Source: Noviluteimonas lactosilytica (GTDB taxonomy: Bacteria > Pseudomonadota > Gammaproteobacteria > Xanthomonadales > Xanthomonadaceae). Taken from it: a stretch of 64,000 nucleotides of DNA. Shown here in pieces: positions 1-10,292 of the stretch. Both the position numbers and the translations under genes were made by a program. Under the pieces are notes generated by a model. That model did not search any database and was not told the DNA's origin. It worked only from the letters and a program-made list of their open reading frames with translations. The stretch is taken from NCBI RefSeq assembly GCF_020866925.1, contig NZ_JAJGAK010000002.1:62001-126000 (forward strand). The letters are read 5' to 3'. Within the stretch, counting starts at the first letter, position 1. Each line of letters begins with the position of its first letter.

Positions 1-829
1 CGAGCAACTGGTGACCGAGGCAGATGCCGTAGGTCGGGAGCTTCCTGTCGACGAAGGTCTTGATCGCTTCGATCGCGTAGTCGCACGGCGCCGGATCGCC
101 CGGGCCGTTGGACAGGAACACGCCATCGGGCTGCATCGCGAGCACCTGGTCGGCCGGCGTCTGCGCCGGCACGACGGTCACGTCGCAGCCGCGCTCGGCG
201 AGCATGCGCAGGATGTTGGCCTTCACGCCGAAGTCGTAGGCGACGACCTTGAACTTCGACGGCGTGTCGACGAATGCGTTGCGATCCAGGTCGAGCTGGC
301 CTTCTCGCCACGCGTACGGCGTCTGGGTGGTGACTTCCTTCGCCAGGTCCATGCCCTTGAGGCCAGGGAACTTGCGGGCGGCTTCGACGGCCTTCGCGGG
401 GTCGAGCTCTTCGTCCGGCGAGCTCGCGGCGAGCAGCGCGCCGTTCATGGCGCCGCGGTCGCGCAGCATGCGGGTGAGCTTGCGCGTGTCGATGTCGGCG
501 ATCGCGACGACGCCGCGCGCGCGCATCCACTCGGGCAGCGGCACCTGGTTGCGCCAGTTGCTCGGGCGGCGCGGGATGTCGCGCACGATCAGGCCGGCGG
601 ACCAGACCTGGCGCGCTTCGTCGTCCTGTTCGGTGCAGCCGGTGTTGCCGATGTGCGGATACGTCAGCGTGACGATCTGGCGCGCGTAGGAGGGGTCCGT
701 GAGGATCTCCTGGTAGCCGGTCATCGCGGTGTTGAACACCACTTCGCCGACGGCCAGGCCGGGCGCGCCGACGGAAACGCCCTCGAAGATCGTTCCGTCT
801 TCGAGCGCGAGGAGTGCAGGTAGGGTCAC
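1..829 (-). CDS. carA: carbamoyl-phosphate synthase small subunit (partial)
   Basis: Glutaminase subunit that supplies ammonia to CarB for carbamoyl phosphate, the shared precursor of arginine and pyrimidines. The reverse strand reads [17 protein letters not shown] at the N-terminus, then the CarA small-chain domain, and the class I amidotransferase motif GICLGHQ just before the window edge, where C is the catalytic cysteine. About 276 codons are present; the remaining C-terminal third lies outside. The start is a GTG at 827-829 with AAGGCG a few bases upstream. I saw no ATG that fits the family N-terminus better. It lies 168 bp downstream of dapB on the same strand, the usual gammaproteobacterial dapB-carA order. 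Confidence 0.95.
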   Translation of the reverse strand, partial: MTLPALLALEDGTIFEGVSVGAPGLAVGEVVFNTAMTGYQEILTDPSYARQIVTLTYPHIGNTGCTEQDDEARQVWSAGLIVRDIPRRPSNWRNQVPLPEWMRARGVVAIADIDTRKLTRMLRDRGAMNGALLAASSPDEELDPAKAVEAARKFPGLKGMDLAKEVTTQTPYAWREGQLDLDRNAFVDTPSKFKVVAYDFGVKANILRMLAERGCDVTVVPAQTPADQVLAMQPDGVFLSNGPGDPAPCDYAIEAIKTFVDRKLPTYGICLGHQLL

Positions 830-997
830 GGGCTTCGCCTTGTCGGGGGGATTGCCCCTGTCCGCGCCCCGCTGGAAGCGGGTTGCAGCAAAGCGCGGAC
901 GCGGCGTGGTTTCCGGTCCGAGCTGTCAGGTAGCAGGCGAGCCGGGATTGTACCGGTGCGGGACGCCTTCGACAAACGATGGCGTATCGCCGCCGCG

Positions 998-1729
998 TCA
1001 GCCGAGCAGGTCGCCGATCCGGTAACGGCCCGGCGCGCGGCCCGCGAGCCAGCCGGCCGCATGCAGCGCACCGCGGGCGAAGATGTCGCGGTTGGTGGCG
1101 CGGTGGACGAGCTCGATGCGTTCGCCGAGCGTGGCGAACTGCACCGTGTGCTCGCCGACGATGTCGCCGGCGCGGATCGCCGCATAGCGCGCCTGCGCCC
1201 CGCCCTTCCCCGCGGATTCGCCCAGCGTGAGCGCGGTGCCCGACGGCGCGTCGAGCTTGCGCACGTGGTGCTGCTCGACGATGTCGCACTCCCATCCCGG
1301 CAAGGCGCGCGCCGCGCGTTCGACGAGGTCGTTGAGCACGGCGACGCCGAGGCTGAAGTTCGACGCCCACAACACCGGGATGCGCAGGCCCGCGGCTTCG
1401 ATCGCGTTGCGTTGTTCGTCCGACAAACCGGTCGTGCCGCTCACCAGCGCGCAGCCGTGCGCGAGGCAATGCGCGAGCACCGCGTCGAACGCTTCGGCCA
1501 GGCTGAAGTCGACGACGACGTCGCACGCGGGCGTGCCCGCCAACTCGCTCGCGGCGAACTGCGGCACGCCGTCGATCACGCGTTGACCGACGCTGCGCGA
1601 CACCGCGCCGACCACGTCGAAACGCCTGGGCTGCTCTGCAGCCAGCCGCAGCAATGCCTGCCCCATGCGTCCGTTCGCGCCGTGGATGAGCAGGCGCACA
1701 GGTGAAGTCGATGTCAACGCGTCGTCCAT
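998..1729 (-). CDS. dapB: 4-hydroxy-tetrahydrodipicolinate reductase
   Basis: NAD(P)H-dependent reductase of the diaminopimelate/lysine pathway, cytoplasmic. The 243-aa protein has the dinucleotide-binding motif GANGRMG near residues 17-23, SGTTGL, ASNFSLGVAVLN, and the family signature EQHHVRKLDAPSGTAL with the catalytic His and Lys region. The length is slightly short for the family (about 245-270) but no domain is missing. It lies upstream of carA on the same strand and probably shares its transcript. The divergent neighbour is a tyrosinase gene; in relatives dnaJ usually sits here. Confidence 0.95.
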   Translation of the reverse strand: MDDALTSTSPVRLLIHGANGRMGQALLRLAAEQPRRFDVVGAVSRSVGQRVIDGVPQFAASELAGTPACDVVVDFSLAEAFDAVLAHCLAHGCALVSGTTGLSDEQRNAIEAAGLRIPVLWASNFSLGVAVLNDLVERAARALPGWECDIVEQHHVRKLDAPSGTALTLGESAGKGGAQARYAAIRAGDIVGEHTVQFATLGERIELVHRATNRDIFARGALHAAGWLAGRAPGRYRIGDLLG

Positions 1730-1971
1730 GCGATGAGGCTAGCCGAACTCGTGCGTGCGCGCCATTCAAGAACGTTGATTCGTTCTTCACACCTGCGCCC
1801 GCAGGACCGTTGATCCCGCAAACGCGCGATCGCGCCGTTACATCCGTGATGGCGTGACCTGATTCGCGCGCTTTCTTCGCTTGGGGATGCGAAGGGCGTC
1901 CGTTCGAAACGTCGGGCCTGCAAGGCCGAACGTGAGGCGCTCCTCATCGCAATCGCCGTCGGAGAACCCCC

Positions 1972-3501
1972 ATGATTTCGCTGTCCCGCCGCCGCTTCCT
2001 GCAAGGAGCCAGCGCGATGCCGCTGGCGTTGTGGCTGTCGAAGAACGCCATCGCGCAATCCACCTCGCTCGTGCGTTACGACATCGCCTCCTCCGCAGGC
2101 CAGGACATGCTGGCGACCTACGCCAACGCCATGCGCGCGATGCTCGCGCGCCCCGAATCCGATCCGCTGAGCTGGATGTGGCAGTGGTACACGCACTTCG
2201 TGCGTACCGGCACCACCAAGGCCAACGAGATCACCCGCATCTTCGGTTCCACTTCGTCGCCGCGGAAGACGCTCGCGACATCGATGTGGAATACCTGCCA
2301 ATCCCACGCCGGGCAGAACTACAACCACTTCCTGCCGTGGCACCGCATGTTCCTGTTCTTCTACGAACAGGTCATCCGCGAAGTCAGCGGTCGCGCCGAC
2401 TTCACGCTGCCCTACTGGGACTACACGTCCGCCGATCCGGCCAAGCGCGGCATCCTCCCGCCGCAGTTCCGCATGCCGGGCGATCCGATGTGGGGCACGC
2501 TGTATCGCAGCGATCGCCTCGCGCTCGCCAACAGCGGACAGCGCATCGACCTCAACCAGCCGACCGACCAGATGGACATCACCGCCACGATGGCGTCGGC
2601 GTCCTACAGCAACGTCGGCACCGTGCTCGGCTTCTGCCGTTCGATCGACGCCAACATCCACGGTCGCATCCACGTGCTGACCGGCAACAGCAGCAACATG
2701 GGTTCGATCCCGAACTCCGCGCGCGATCCGTTGTTCTGGGTGCACCACGCGAACATCGACCGACTGTGGGCGAGCTGGAACGCGAACTTCGGCGGCCTGA
2801 ACCCGACCACGGGCACGTGGCTGAACACACAGTTCACGTTCTCCGATCGCCTGGGCCAGCCGGTGACCGGTCGCCTGCGCGATTTCCTGAGCACGTCCAC
2901 GCTCGGTTACGGTTACGACGTCCTGGTCGCGCCGCCGGCGCCAAAGAAGAAGCGCACGTCGTCCTCGTCGACGCTGACTGCAGCGCAATCGACGACGCAG
3001 CGCCTCGCCTCGCTGAAGGCCAGCGAGCCCGAGCGCGTGGCCTCCGCCACGACCACCGCGAAGATGGGCACGTCCGCCACGCGCGTCACCGTCGAGCGGC
3101 TGTCGGCCGCGAAGCAGGTCGCGCCCGTGCTCGGCCTCGCGCCGGCGGACGCGCCGCAGCGCACGTACCTGGTGTTGACCAACCTGCACACGTGGAAGCA
3201 ACCGGAAGTGCTCTACCACGTGTACCTGGGTCCGGTGCGCGGGAGTGCGCTGAACAAGAACACCTACGTCGGCGCGATCAACTTCTTCGACGCGGAGTTC
3301 CACGACCACGGCACCAGCCACCAGCTGGACGAAGCCCTCGGCCCGAACTTCTACAGCTTCGACGTCACCGAGTTGCTGCGTCGCTTCGAGCGCGGCGGCA
3401 CGGTGGCGCGCGATGCGCTTCAGGTGACGTTCGTACCCGGCGGGAAAGCGCGCGCTGACGCGGGCGCGATGGTCGCCACGGTCGAACTCGTTCGCCAATG
3501 A
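1972..3501 (+). CDS. Tat-exported tyrosinase family copper oxidase, copy 1
   Basis: Predicted type-3 copper phenol oxidase of the tyrosinase/polyphenol oxidase family, exported folded. The 509-aa product starts with a twin-arginine signal (SRRRFLQGAS, then a hydrophobic stretch ending around AIAQS). Copper-site histidines are visible in WYTHF, CQSHAGQ and FLPWHRMF (CuA) and in IHGRIH and DPLFWVHHANIDRLW (CuB). The C-terminal half (LHTWKQPEVLYHVYLG, INFFDAEFHDHG, FYSFDVTELL) resembles the domain that follows the copper domain in plant-type polyphenol oxidases. The start ATG is preceded by GGAGAACCCCC. A paralogue follows 184 bp downstream. Melanin-type or phenol oxidation is inferred; the substrate cannot be read from sequence. 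Confidence 0.9.
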   Translation: MISLSRRRFLQGASAMPLALWLSKNAIAQSTSLVRYDIASSAGQDMLATYANAMRAMLARPESDPLSWMWQWYTHFVRTGTTKANEITRIFGSTSSPRKTLATSMWNTCQSHAGQNYNHFLPWHRMFLFFYEQVIREVSGRADFTLPYWDYTSADPAKRGILPPQFRMPGDPMWGTLYRSDRLALANSGQRIDLNQPTDQMDITATMASASYSNVGTVLGFCRSIDANIHGRIHVLTGNSSNMGSIPNSARDPLFWVHHANIDRLWASWNANFGGLNPTTGTWLNTQFTFSDRLGQPVTGRLRDFLSTSTLGYGYDVLVAPPAPKKKRTSSSSTLTAAQSTTQRLASLKASEPERVASATTTAKMGTSATRVTVERLSAAKQVAPVLGLAPADAPQRTYLVLTNLHTWKQPEVLYHVYLGPVRGSALNKNTYVGAINFFDAEFHDHGTSHQLDEALGPNFYSFDVTELLRRFERGGTVARDALQVTFVPGGKARADAGAMVATVELVRQ

Positions 3502-3685
3502 CGCGTCGTCAGCGACATGAAGGCGATGTCGAGTACCGGCATCGCCTCGCCGCTTTGACCCCGCCGTCACTTGGTCACCCCCCACCCTGTCGACACTTTT
3601 GCAGCGCGCTTGCATTGCGCTGCGTCGCCGAACCAGCACGACATGGATGCCGCGCAGACGGCATTGCAGCCGGAGGAACCCCCAC

Positions 3686-5191
3686 GTGACCCAGATCAAT
3701 CGACGCACCCTGCTGAAGGGCATCGCCGCCGCTCCGTTCGTCTACGCCGTCGCGCCGCGCGCATTCGCCGCAGCGGGTCCGCGCGCCGACATCGCAACGC
3801 CCGCGGGCGAAGAAATGCTCGCCATCTACGCCGACGCCGTGCGCAAGATGAGAGCGCTCGCGCCCGAGAACCCTCTGAGCTGGACGTGGTGGTGGTACCA
3901 GCACTTCACCGACGGCAAGACCAGCAAGAACGCGGAGATCACGCGCATCTTCGGCAGCACGCCGTCGACCATGCGCACGTACGCCACGGAGATGTGGAAC
4001 ACCTGCCAGCCGCACTCGGGGCAGAACCCGCACTTCTTCCTGCCGTGGCACCGCATGTACACGTACTACCTGGAGCGCGTCGTACGCGCGGTCACCGGGC
4101 GCGCGGACTTCTCGATGCCGTACTGGCATTACTGCTCCGACGATCCGGCGCAGCGCGGCATCCTCCCCGTGCAGTTCCGCCTGCCCGACGATCCCGTGTG
4201 GGGCGTGCTGTACAAGCCGAACCGCCGCGCGATCGCCAACGCGGGCCAGCCGATCCAGATGAACGAACCATCGGATCCGATGGACATCACCTCGATCATG
4301 ACGAAGGAGCGCTACGAGAACTTCGGCGCCGAAATCGGCTTCTGCCGCGCGATGGACTCGGGCATCCACGGCCGCATCCACGTGCTGACCGGCACCTCCG
4401 TCGGCATGGGCGGCGTTCCCTACGCGGCGGACGATCCGATCTTCGCCCTGCATCACGCCACGGTCGATCGCATGTGGGCGAGCTGGAACCGCAACGGCGG
4501 CAAGAACCCCACCGATACCGTCGCCTTCCCGTGGCTCAACACGCAATTCCCGATGCTGCGCGAGAACGGCACGCGCGTCGCGCTGCGCAGCACGCAGCTG
4601 TGGAGCATCCAGACGATGGGCTACGCGTACGACTCGTACGTGCCGCGGCCCGTCGTGGCGCCGACCGGCACGACGTCGACCACGACGCTGGCGAAGGTCG
4701 CTGCGCAATCGCCGCTGTCGACCAAGGTCGCGGCCTCCGATGCGATGGCGACGCTCGGCGCCGGCGCGACGACCGTGCGCATGCTGCGCGTGGCGAACGC
4801 GAAGCAGACCGAAGTGCTCGGCCTGGACACCGACAACCGCCGCACGTTCCTGGTGATGCGCAAGCTGCACGCGTGGAAGCAGCCGGGCGTGCTGTACCAC
4901 GTGTACCTGTGCCCGTCGCCGAACGCGCCGCTGGAAGCGTCGTCCTACGTCGGCAACATCAACTTCTTCGACGCCGAATTCCACGACCACGGCGGCGCCA
5001 ACAGCAAGCTCGACAGCGCGCTCGGCGAGAACTTCTACAGCTGGGACGTCACGAAGCACCTGGAGAACATCGCCAAGCGCAAGCTCGGAAGCTCGGCGCG
5101 CGAGATGCTGTTCGTGAAGGTGGTGCCGGGCGGAAAGGCCGATGCGAACGCGAAGCCGATGATCGCGCAGATGGAACTGGTGCGGCAGTAA
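3686..5191 (+). CDS. Tat-exported tyrosinase family copper oxidase, copy 2
   Basis: Paralogue of the preceding gene with the same architecture. I chose the GTG at 3686 because GGAGGA lies about 8 bases upstream and the protein then opens VTQINRRTLLKGIAAAPF, a Tat-type signal; the earlier in-frame ATG at 3599 would add 29 residues in front of it. Length is 501 aa. Histidines are seen in WWYQHF, CQPHSGQN, FLPWHRMYTYYLE, IHGRIHVLTG and DPIFALHHATVDRMWASW. The C-terminal domain matches copy 1 (LHAWKQPGVLYHVYLC, NFFDAEFHDHGG). The two copies align end to end but differ throughout, so the duplication is not recent. The gene ends 15 bp before a perfect palindrome that may serve as its terminator. 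Confidence 0.9.
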   Translation: MTQINRRTLLKGIAAAPFVYAVAPRAFAAAGPRADIATPAGEEMLAIYADAVRKMRALAPENPLSWTWWWYQHFTDGKTSKNAEITRIFGSTPSTMRTYATEMWNTCQPHSGQNPHFFLPWHRMYTYYLERVVRAVTGRADFSMPYWHYCSDDPAQRGILPVQFRLPDDPVWGVLYKPNRRAIANAGQPIQMNEPSDPMDITSIMTKERYENFGAEIGFCRAMDSGIHGRIHVLTGTSVGMGGVPYAADDPIFALHHATVDRMWASWNRNGGKNPTDTVAFPWLNTQFPMLRENGTRVALRSTQLWSIQTMGYAYDSYVPRPVVAPTGTTSTTTLAKVAAQSPLSTKVAASDAMATLGAGATTVRMLRVANAKQTEVLGLDTDNRRTFLVMRKLHAWKQPGVLYHVYLCPSPNAPLEASSYVGNINFFDAEFHDHGGANSKLDSALGENFYSWDVTKHLENIAKRKLGSSAREMLFVKVVPGGKADANAKPMIAQMELVRQ

Positions 5192-5206
5192 GAAGCAAAA
5201 ACAGCG

Positions 5207-5268
5207 GCAAAAAAGGGGGTCAGAGTACTATTTCGTGAGCGAAATAGTACTCTGACCCCCTTTTTTGC
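5207..5268. repeat. REP-like perfect palindrome, copy 1 (GGGGTCAGAGTACTATTTCG)
   Basis: A 29-bp arm at 5207-5235 and its exact reverse complement at 5240-5268 are separated by TGAG. The arm reads GCAAAAAAGGGGGTCAGAG and continues TACTATTTCG; the outer A/T runs give a U-tract on either strand. It lies between the convergent ends of the second tyrosinase and dnaJ, so bidirectional termination is plausible. Two short CCCTTTTTTGC-like tandem units follow up to about 5290. The same core occurs at 14146-14210 and 44817-44859. Confidence 0.9.
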
Positions 5269-5299
5269 CCCCTTTTTTGCCCTTTTTGCCTTTCCATCC

Positions 5300-6424
5300 T
5301 CAATTCGTCATGCGGTCCCAGAAGCCTTTCACGCCATCCAGGAACGTGCTCGCCTTCGGCGAGTGACGACGCGCGCCTTCGCCGACGAACGTGGATTCGA
5401 ACTTCTCCAGCAACTCGCGCTGCTCCTGCGTGAGGTTGACCGGCGTTTCGACGACGGCCTTGCAGTACAGGTCGCCCGGCGCGCGGCTGCGCACCGAACG
5501 CACGCCGCGGTCGCGCAGGCGGAACACCTTGCCGCTCTGGGTTTCGGCGGGGATGCGCAGTTCGAGGTCGCCGTGCAGCGTCGGCACGCGGATGGTGTCG
5601 CCGAGCGCGGCCTGCGAGATGCGCAGCGGCACTTCGCAATGCAGGTCGTCGCCGTCGCGTTCGAAGATGTCGTGCGGACGCACGCGCACTTCCACGAACA
5701 GGTCGCCCGGCGGCGTGCCCGGCGGACCGGCTTCGCCTTCGCCGGACAGGCGGATGCGGTCGCCGTTGTCGACGCCCGCGGGGATCTTCACCGAGAGGAC
5801 CTTCTCTTCCTCCAGGCGCCCCTGCCCCATGCACGGCTTGCACGGATTGGGGATGGTCTTGCCGCGACCGGCACAATGCGGGCAGGTCTGCTGCATCTGG
5901 AAGATGCCGCGCTGCATGCGCACCTGGCCGCGACCGTGGCAGGTCGCGCAATCTTCGAGCACGCCGTCGGCCGAGCCCGTGCTGTTGCAATGGTGGCAAC
6001 CGACGAGCGTCGGCACTTCGATGCGCTTGTCGATGCCCGCGACGGCTTCCTCGAGATCGAGTTCCATCACGTAGCCGATGTCGGCGCCGCGGCGAGGACC
6101 GCCACGCGCACCGCCACCGAAGATGTTGCCGAAGATGTCGCCGAAGATATCGCCCATGTCGGCGTAACCGGCACCGCCGGCGCCGCCGCCCATGCCGTGC
6201 TCGAACGCGGCATGCCCGTGCTGGTCGTAGGCGCGGCGCTTGGCCGGTTCCGACAGCACTTCGTAGGCTTCCTTGCACTCCTTGAACGCGGCTTCCGCGG
6301 CGTGGTCGCCGGGATTGCGGTCGGGGTGGTGCTTCATCGCGCAGCGGCGATAGGCCTTCTTCAGGTCTTCTTCGCTGGCGTCGCGGGCCACGCCCAGGAC
6401 TTCGTAGTAGTCGCGCTTGCTCAT
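5300..6424 (-). CDS. dnaJ: molecular chaperone DnaJ
   Basis: Hsp40 co-chaperone that stimulates the DnaK ATPase and delivers substrates. The 374-aa protein has an N-terminal J domain with HPD (KHHPDRNPG), a Gly/Phe linker around residues 75-105 ([24 protein letters not shown]), four zinc-finger repeats around residues 140-205, and the C-terminal peptide-binding domains. The first zinc repeat reads CHHCNSTG, with Ser where CxxCxGxG expects Gly; the other three are [16 protein letters not shown] and CKPCMGQG. The length is normal. It follows dnaK by 151 bp, and a hairpin sits in that gap. Confidence 0.97.
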   Translation of the reverse strand: MSKRDYYEVLGVARDASEEDLKKAYRRCAMKHHPDRNPGDHAAEAAFKECKEAYEVLSEPAKRRAYDQHGHAAFEHGMGGGAGGAGYADMGDIFGDIFGNIFGGGARGGPRRGADIGYVMELDLEEAVAGIDKRIEVPTLVGCHHCNSTGSADGVLEDCATCHGRGQVRMQRGIFQMQQTCPHCAGRGKTIPNPCKPCMGQGRLEEEKVLSVKIPAGVDNGDRIRLSGEGEAGPPGTPPGDLFVEVRVRPHDIFERDGDDLHCEVPLRISQAALGDTIRVPTLHGDLELRIPAETQSGKVFRLRDRGVRSVRSRAPGDLYCKAVVETPVNLTQEQRELLEKFESTFVGEGARRHSPKASTFLDGVKGFWDRMTN

Positions 6425-6483
6425 GGAGCCGTGATCGGTGGTTCGTCGTTCGTGGAGGGAAAAAGCCGCGGCACCTTACACGC

Positions 6484-6546
6484 AAAAGGTGATTGGGACC
6501 CGAAACGGTCGTGGGGGTTGCCCGTTCCGCATCGCCAATCACCCTT
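6484..6546 (-). terminator. hairpin between dnaK and dnaJ (attenuator, terminator or processing site)
   Basis: Read on the minus strand, GGTGATTGG and CCAATCACC form a 9-bp outer stem. An imperfect inner stem (GAACGG with CCGTTTC) lies inside it, and TTTT follows the outer stem. Placed downstream of dnaK and upstream of dnaJ, it could reduce readthrough or protect the dnaK message. The role is inferred. Confidence 0.55.
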
Positions 6547-6575
6547 CACGTAAACGCCTGTCTACGTCGTCCGGC

Positions 6576-8495
<1,920 letters not shown>

Positions 8496-8584
8496 GTCGC
8501 TCCCTCCGGAAACTTTGAATGTCTGGGCGGCCACGTGCCGCCGGAATGCATGCGATGTAAGGGCCGTCGCGCGCCCTTCAAGGC

Positions 8585-9091
8585 TCAGTCGTGCCGTGCG
8601 ACCACGACCAGCGCCGGGCGCAACAACCTCTCGTTCAGCACGTAGCCCTTCTGGAAGACCTGCGCCACCGAGCCCGGCGGCAACGCGCCGGGGTCGACCA
8701 TGCTCATGGCCTGGTGGCGTTCGGGGTCGAAGGTGTCGCCCGGTTGCGGTGCCACCTCGACCAGGCCGTTGGCCTCGGCGATGCGGTGCAACTGGCGCAG
8801 CGTCAGCTCCATGCCTTCGCGCAGCGGGTCGGCCTTCTCGGCCGCGGCCAGGCCGGCCTCCATGCTGTCGAACAGCGGGAGCAGTTCGCTGAGCAGGCGC
8901 TCGTTGGCGAACTTGCGGGCCTGCTCCACGTCGCGGGCCAGGCGCTTGCGCTGGTTGTCGAGGTCGGCGCGCTCGCGCAGCTGCTCGGCGCGGAGCTGCT
9001 CGAGTTCGGCCTTCAGGGCTTCGATCTGGTCCTGCGGCGACAACTCGCCGTCGAGGGCAGCATCCGTGTCCTGCGGGGTTTCCTGGATCAT
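8585..9091 (-). CDS. grpE: nucleotide exchange factor GrpE
   Basis: Exchange factor that releases ADP from DnaK. The 168-aa protein has the expected acidic N-terminus, a long coiled coil ([23 protein letters not shown]), then the head domain with [14 protein letters not shown] and the C-terminal motif [13 protein letters not shown] leading to [18 protein letters not shown]. It sits 89 bp upstream of dnaK and 75 bp downstream of hrcA, all on the minus strand. Confidence 0.97.
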   Translation of the reverse strand: MIQETPQDTDAALDGELSPQDQIEALKAELEQLRAEQLRERADLDNQRKRLARDVEQARKFANERLLSELLPLFDSMEAGLAAAEKADPLREGMELTLRQLHRIAEANGLVEVAPQPGDTFDPERHQAMSMVDPGALPPGSVAQVFQKGYVLNERLLRPALVVVARHD

Positions 9092-9166
9092 GCGTTCGGT
9101 CCGTTTGGCGGCTTCCTCGCCGCCCGAACCCCTCTCGTGCGGTCGCGCCGCGGCCGTTTCAACCCC

Positions 9167-10213
9167 TCAGGTCGAATCCAGCGCCTGGCCGAGGACCCCC
9201 GCGGCCGCCTGCACGACCGGGATCACGCGGTCGTAGGCCATGCGGGTGGGCCCGATCACGCCCAGCACGCCGAGCACGCGGCCGCCGGCCGTGTACGGCG
9301 CGGTGACCAGCGAGACCGACTCGAGCGGCGCGATGCCCGTCTCTTCGCCGATGAAGATGCGCACGCCCGGGGCCTGCGCGGTGCGTTCGAGCAACTGCAG
9401 GATCTCGCGCTTGCGGGCGAAGGCCTCGAAGAGTTCGCGCAGGCGGTCGAGGTCCGACAGCTCCTGCAAGCCCATCAGTCGCGTCTGGCCGGCGAGCACG
9501 ACATCGTCGCCACCGCCGGGCGCGAGCGCCTGTTCGGCGAGTTCGACGGTGTGCGCGAGCAGGGTTTCCATCTCGTCGCGCGCCGCGCGCAATTCGTGCA
9601 GCAAGGTCGCGCGGATCTCCTGCAACGGGCGGCCGGCGAAGTGCTGGTTGAGGTAGTTGGCGACGCGTTCGAGTTCGCTCGCATCGAACGGGCGACGCGT
9701 GTGGAGGATGCGGTTCTGCACGTCGTTGTCGGCGAACACGAGGATCGCCAGCACGCGGTTGCCGTCGAGCGCGACGAAGTCGATGTGGCGGAACGCGAAC
9801 TGCTCGCGCCGCGGCACGCCCACGACACCGACGAAATGCGTCATCGCCGACAGCAGTTCCGACGCGCTCCCGAGCAAGGCCTGCGTCCCCGACCCCGCCG
9901 GCAACTCCTGCCGCAAGCGCGCGAGTTCGGTGTCGGGCAACGGCCGCACTTGCAGCAGCGAGTCGACGAACACGCGATATCCCTGCGTCGTCGGCACGCG
10001 CCCGGCGGAGGTGTGCGGCGACGTGAGCAGGCCGCCTTCCTCCAGGTCGGCGAGGATGTTGCGGATCGTCGCCGGGCTGATGTCGAGCCCCGCGTGGCGC
10101 GCGAGCGTCTGCGAACCGACCGGCTCGCCGTCGCGGATGTAGCGCGCGATCAGCGTGCGCAGCAACTGGCGTGCGCGCGGGTCGAGTTCGGGGTCGGGCG
10201 GACGATGGACCAT
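9167..10213 (-). CDS. hrcA: heat-inducible transcription repressor HrcA
   Basis: Winged-helix repressor of heat-shock genes. The N-terminal motif LDPRARQLLRTLIARYIRDG, GEPVGSQTLAR and the recognition region ISPATIRNILADLEE are diagnostic; the C-terminal part has GVLGVIGPTRMAYDRVIPVV. I chose the Met of MVHRPPDPELDPR (348 aa); in-frame ATGs 10 and 12 codons further upstream are possible, and no strong ribosome-binding site separates them. No CIRCE inverted repeat is visible upstream of hrcA, grpE or dnaK here, so this operon is probably driven by the heat-shock sigma factor, with HrcA acting elsewhere (classically groESL). Confidence 0.93.
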   Translation of the reverse strand: MVHRPPDPELDPRARQLLRTLIARYIRDGEPVGSQTLARHAGLDISPATIRNILADLEEGGLLTSPHTSAGRVPTTQGYRVFVDSLLQVRPLPDTELARLRQELPAGSGTQALLGSASELLSAMTHFVGVVGVPRREQFAFRHIDFVALDGNRVLAILVFADNDVQNRILHTRRPFDASELERVANYLNQHFAGRPLQEIRATLLHELRAARDEMETLLAHTVELAEQALAPGGGDDVVLAGQTRLMGLQELSDLDRLRELFEAFARKREILQLLERTAQAPGVRIFIGEETGIAPLESVSLVTAPYTAGGRVLGVLGVIGPTRMAYDRVIPVVQAAAGVLGQALDST

Positions 10214-10292
10214 GCCGGCGGTATAAGCCCGTCGCGCCGTCATGCGCAACCCGTCTCTTCGTGCGAGACGCCTGAACGTTTACGCTAACGCC

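Noticed and set aside
9092-10292. CIRCE operator for HrcA
   Set aside because: No TTAGCACTC-N9-GAGTGCTAA-like repeat is present upstream of hrcA, grpE or dnaK.
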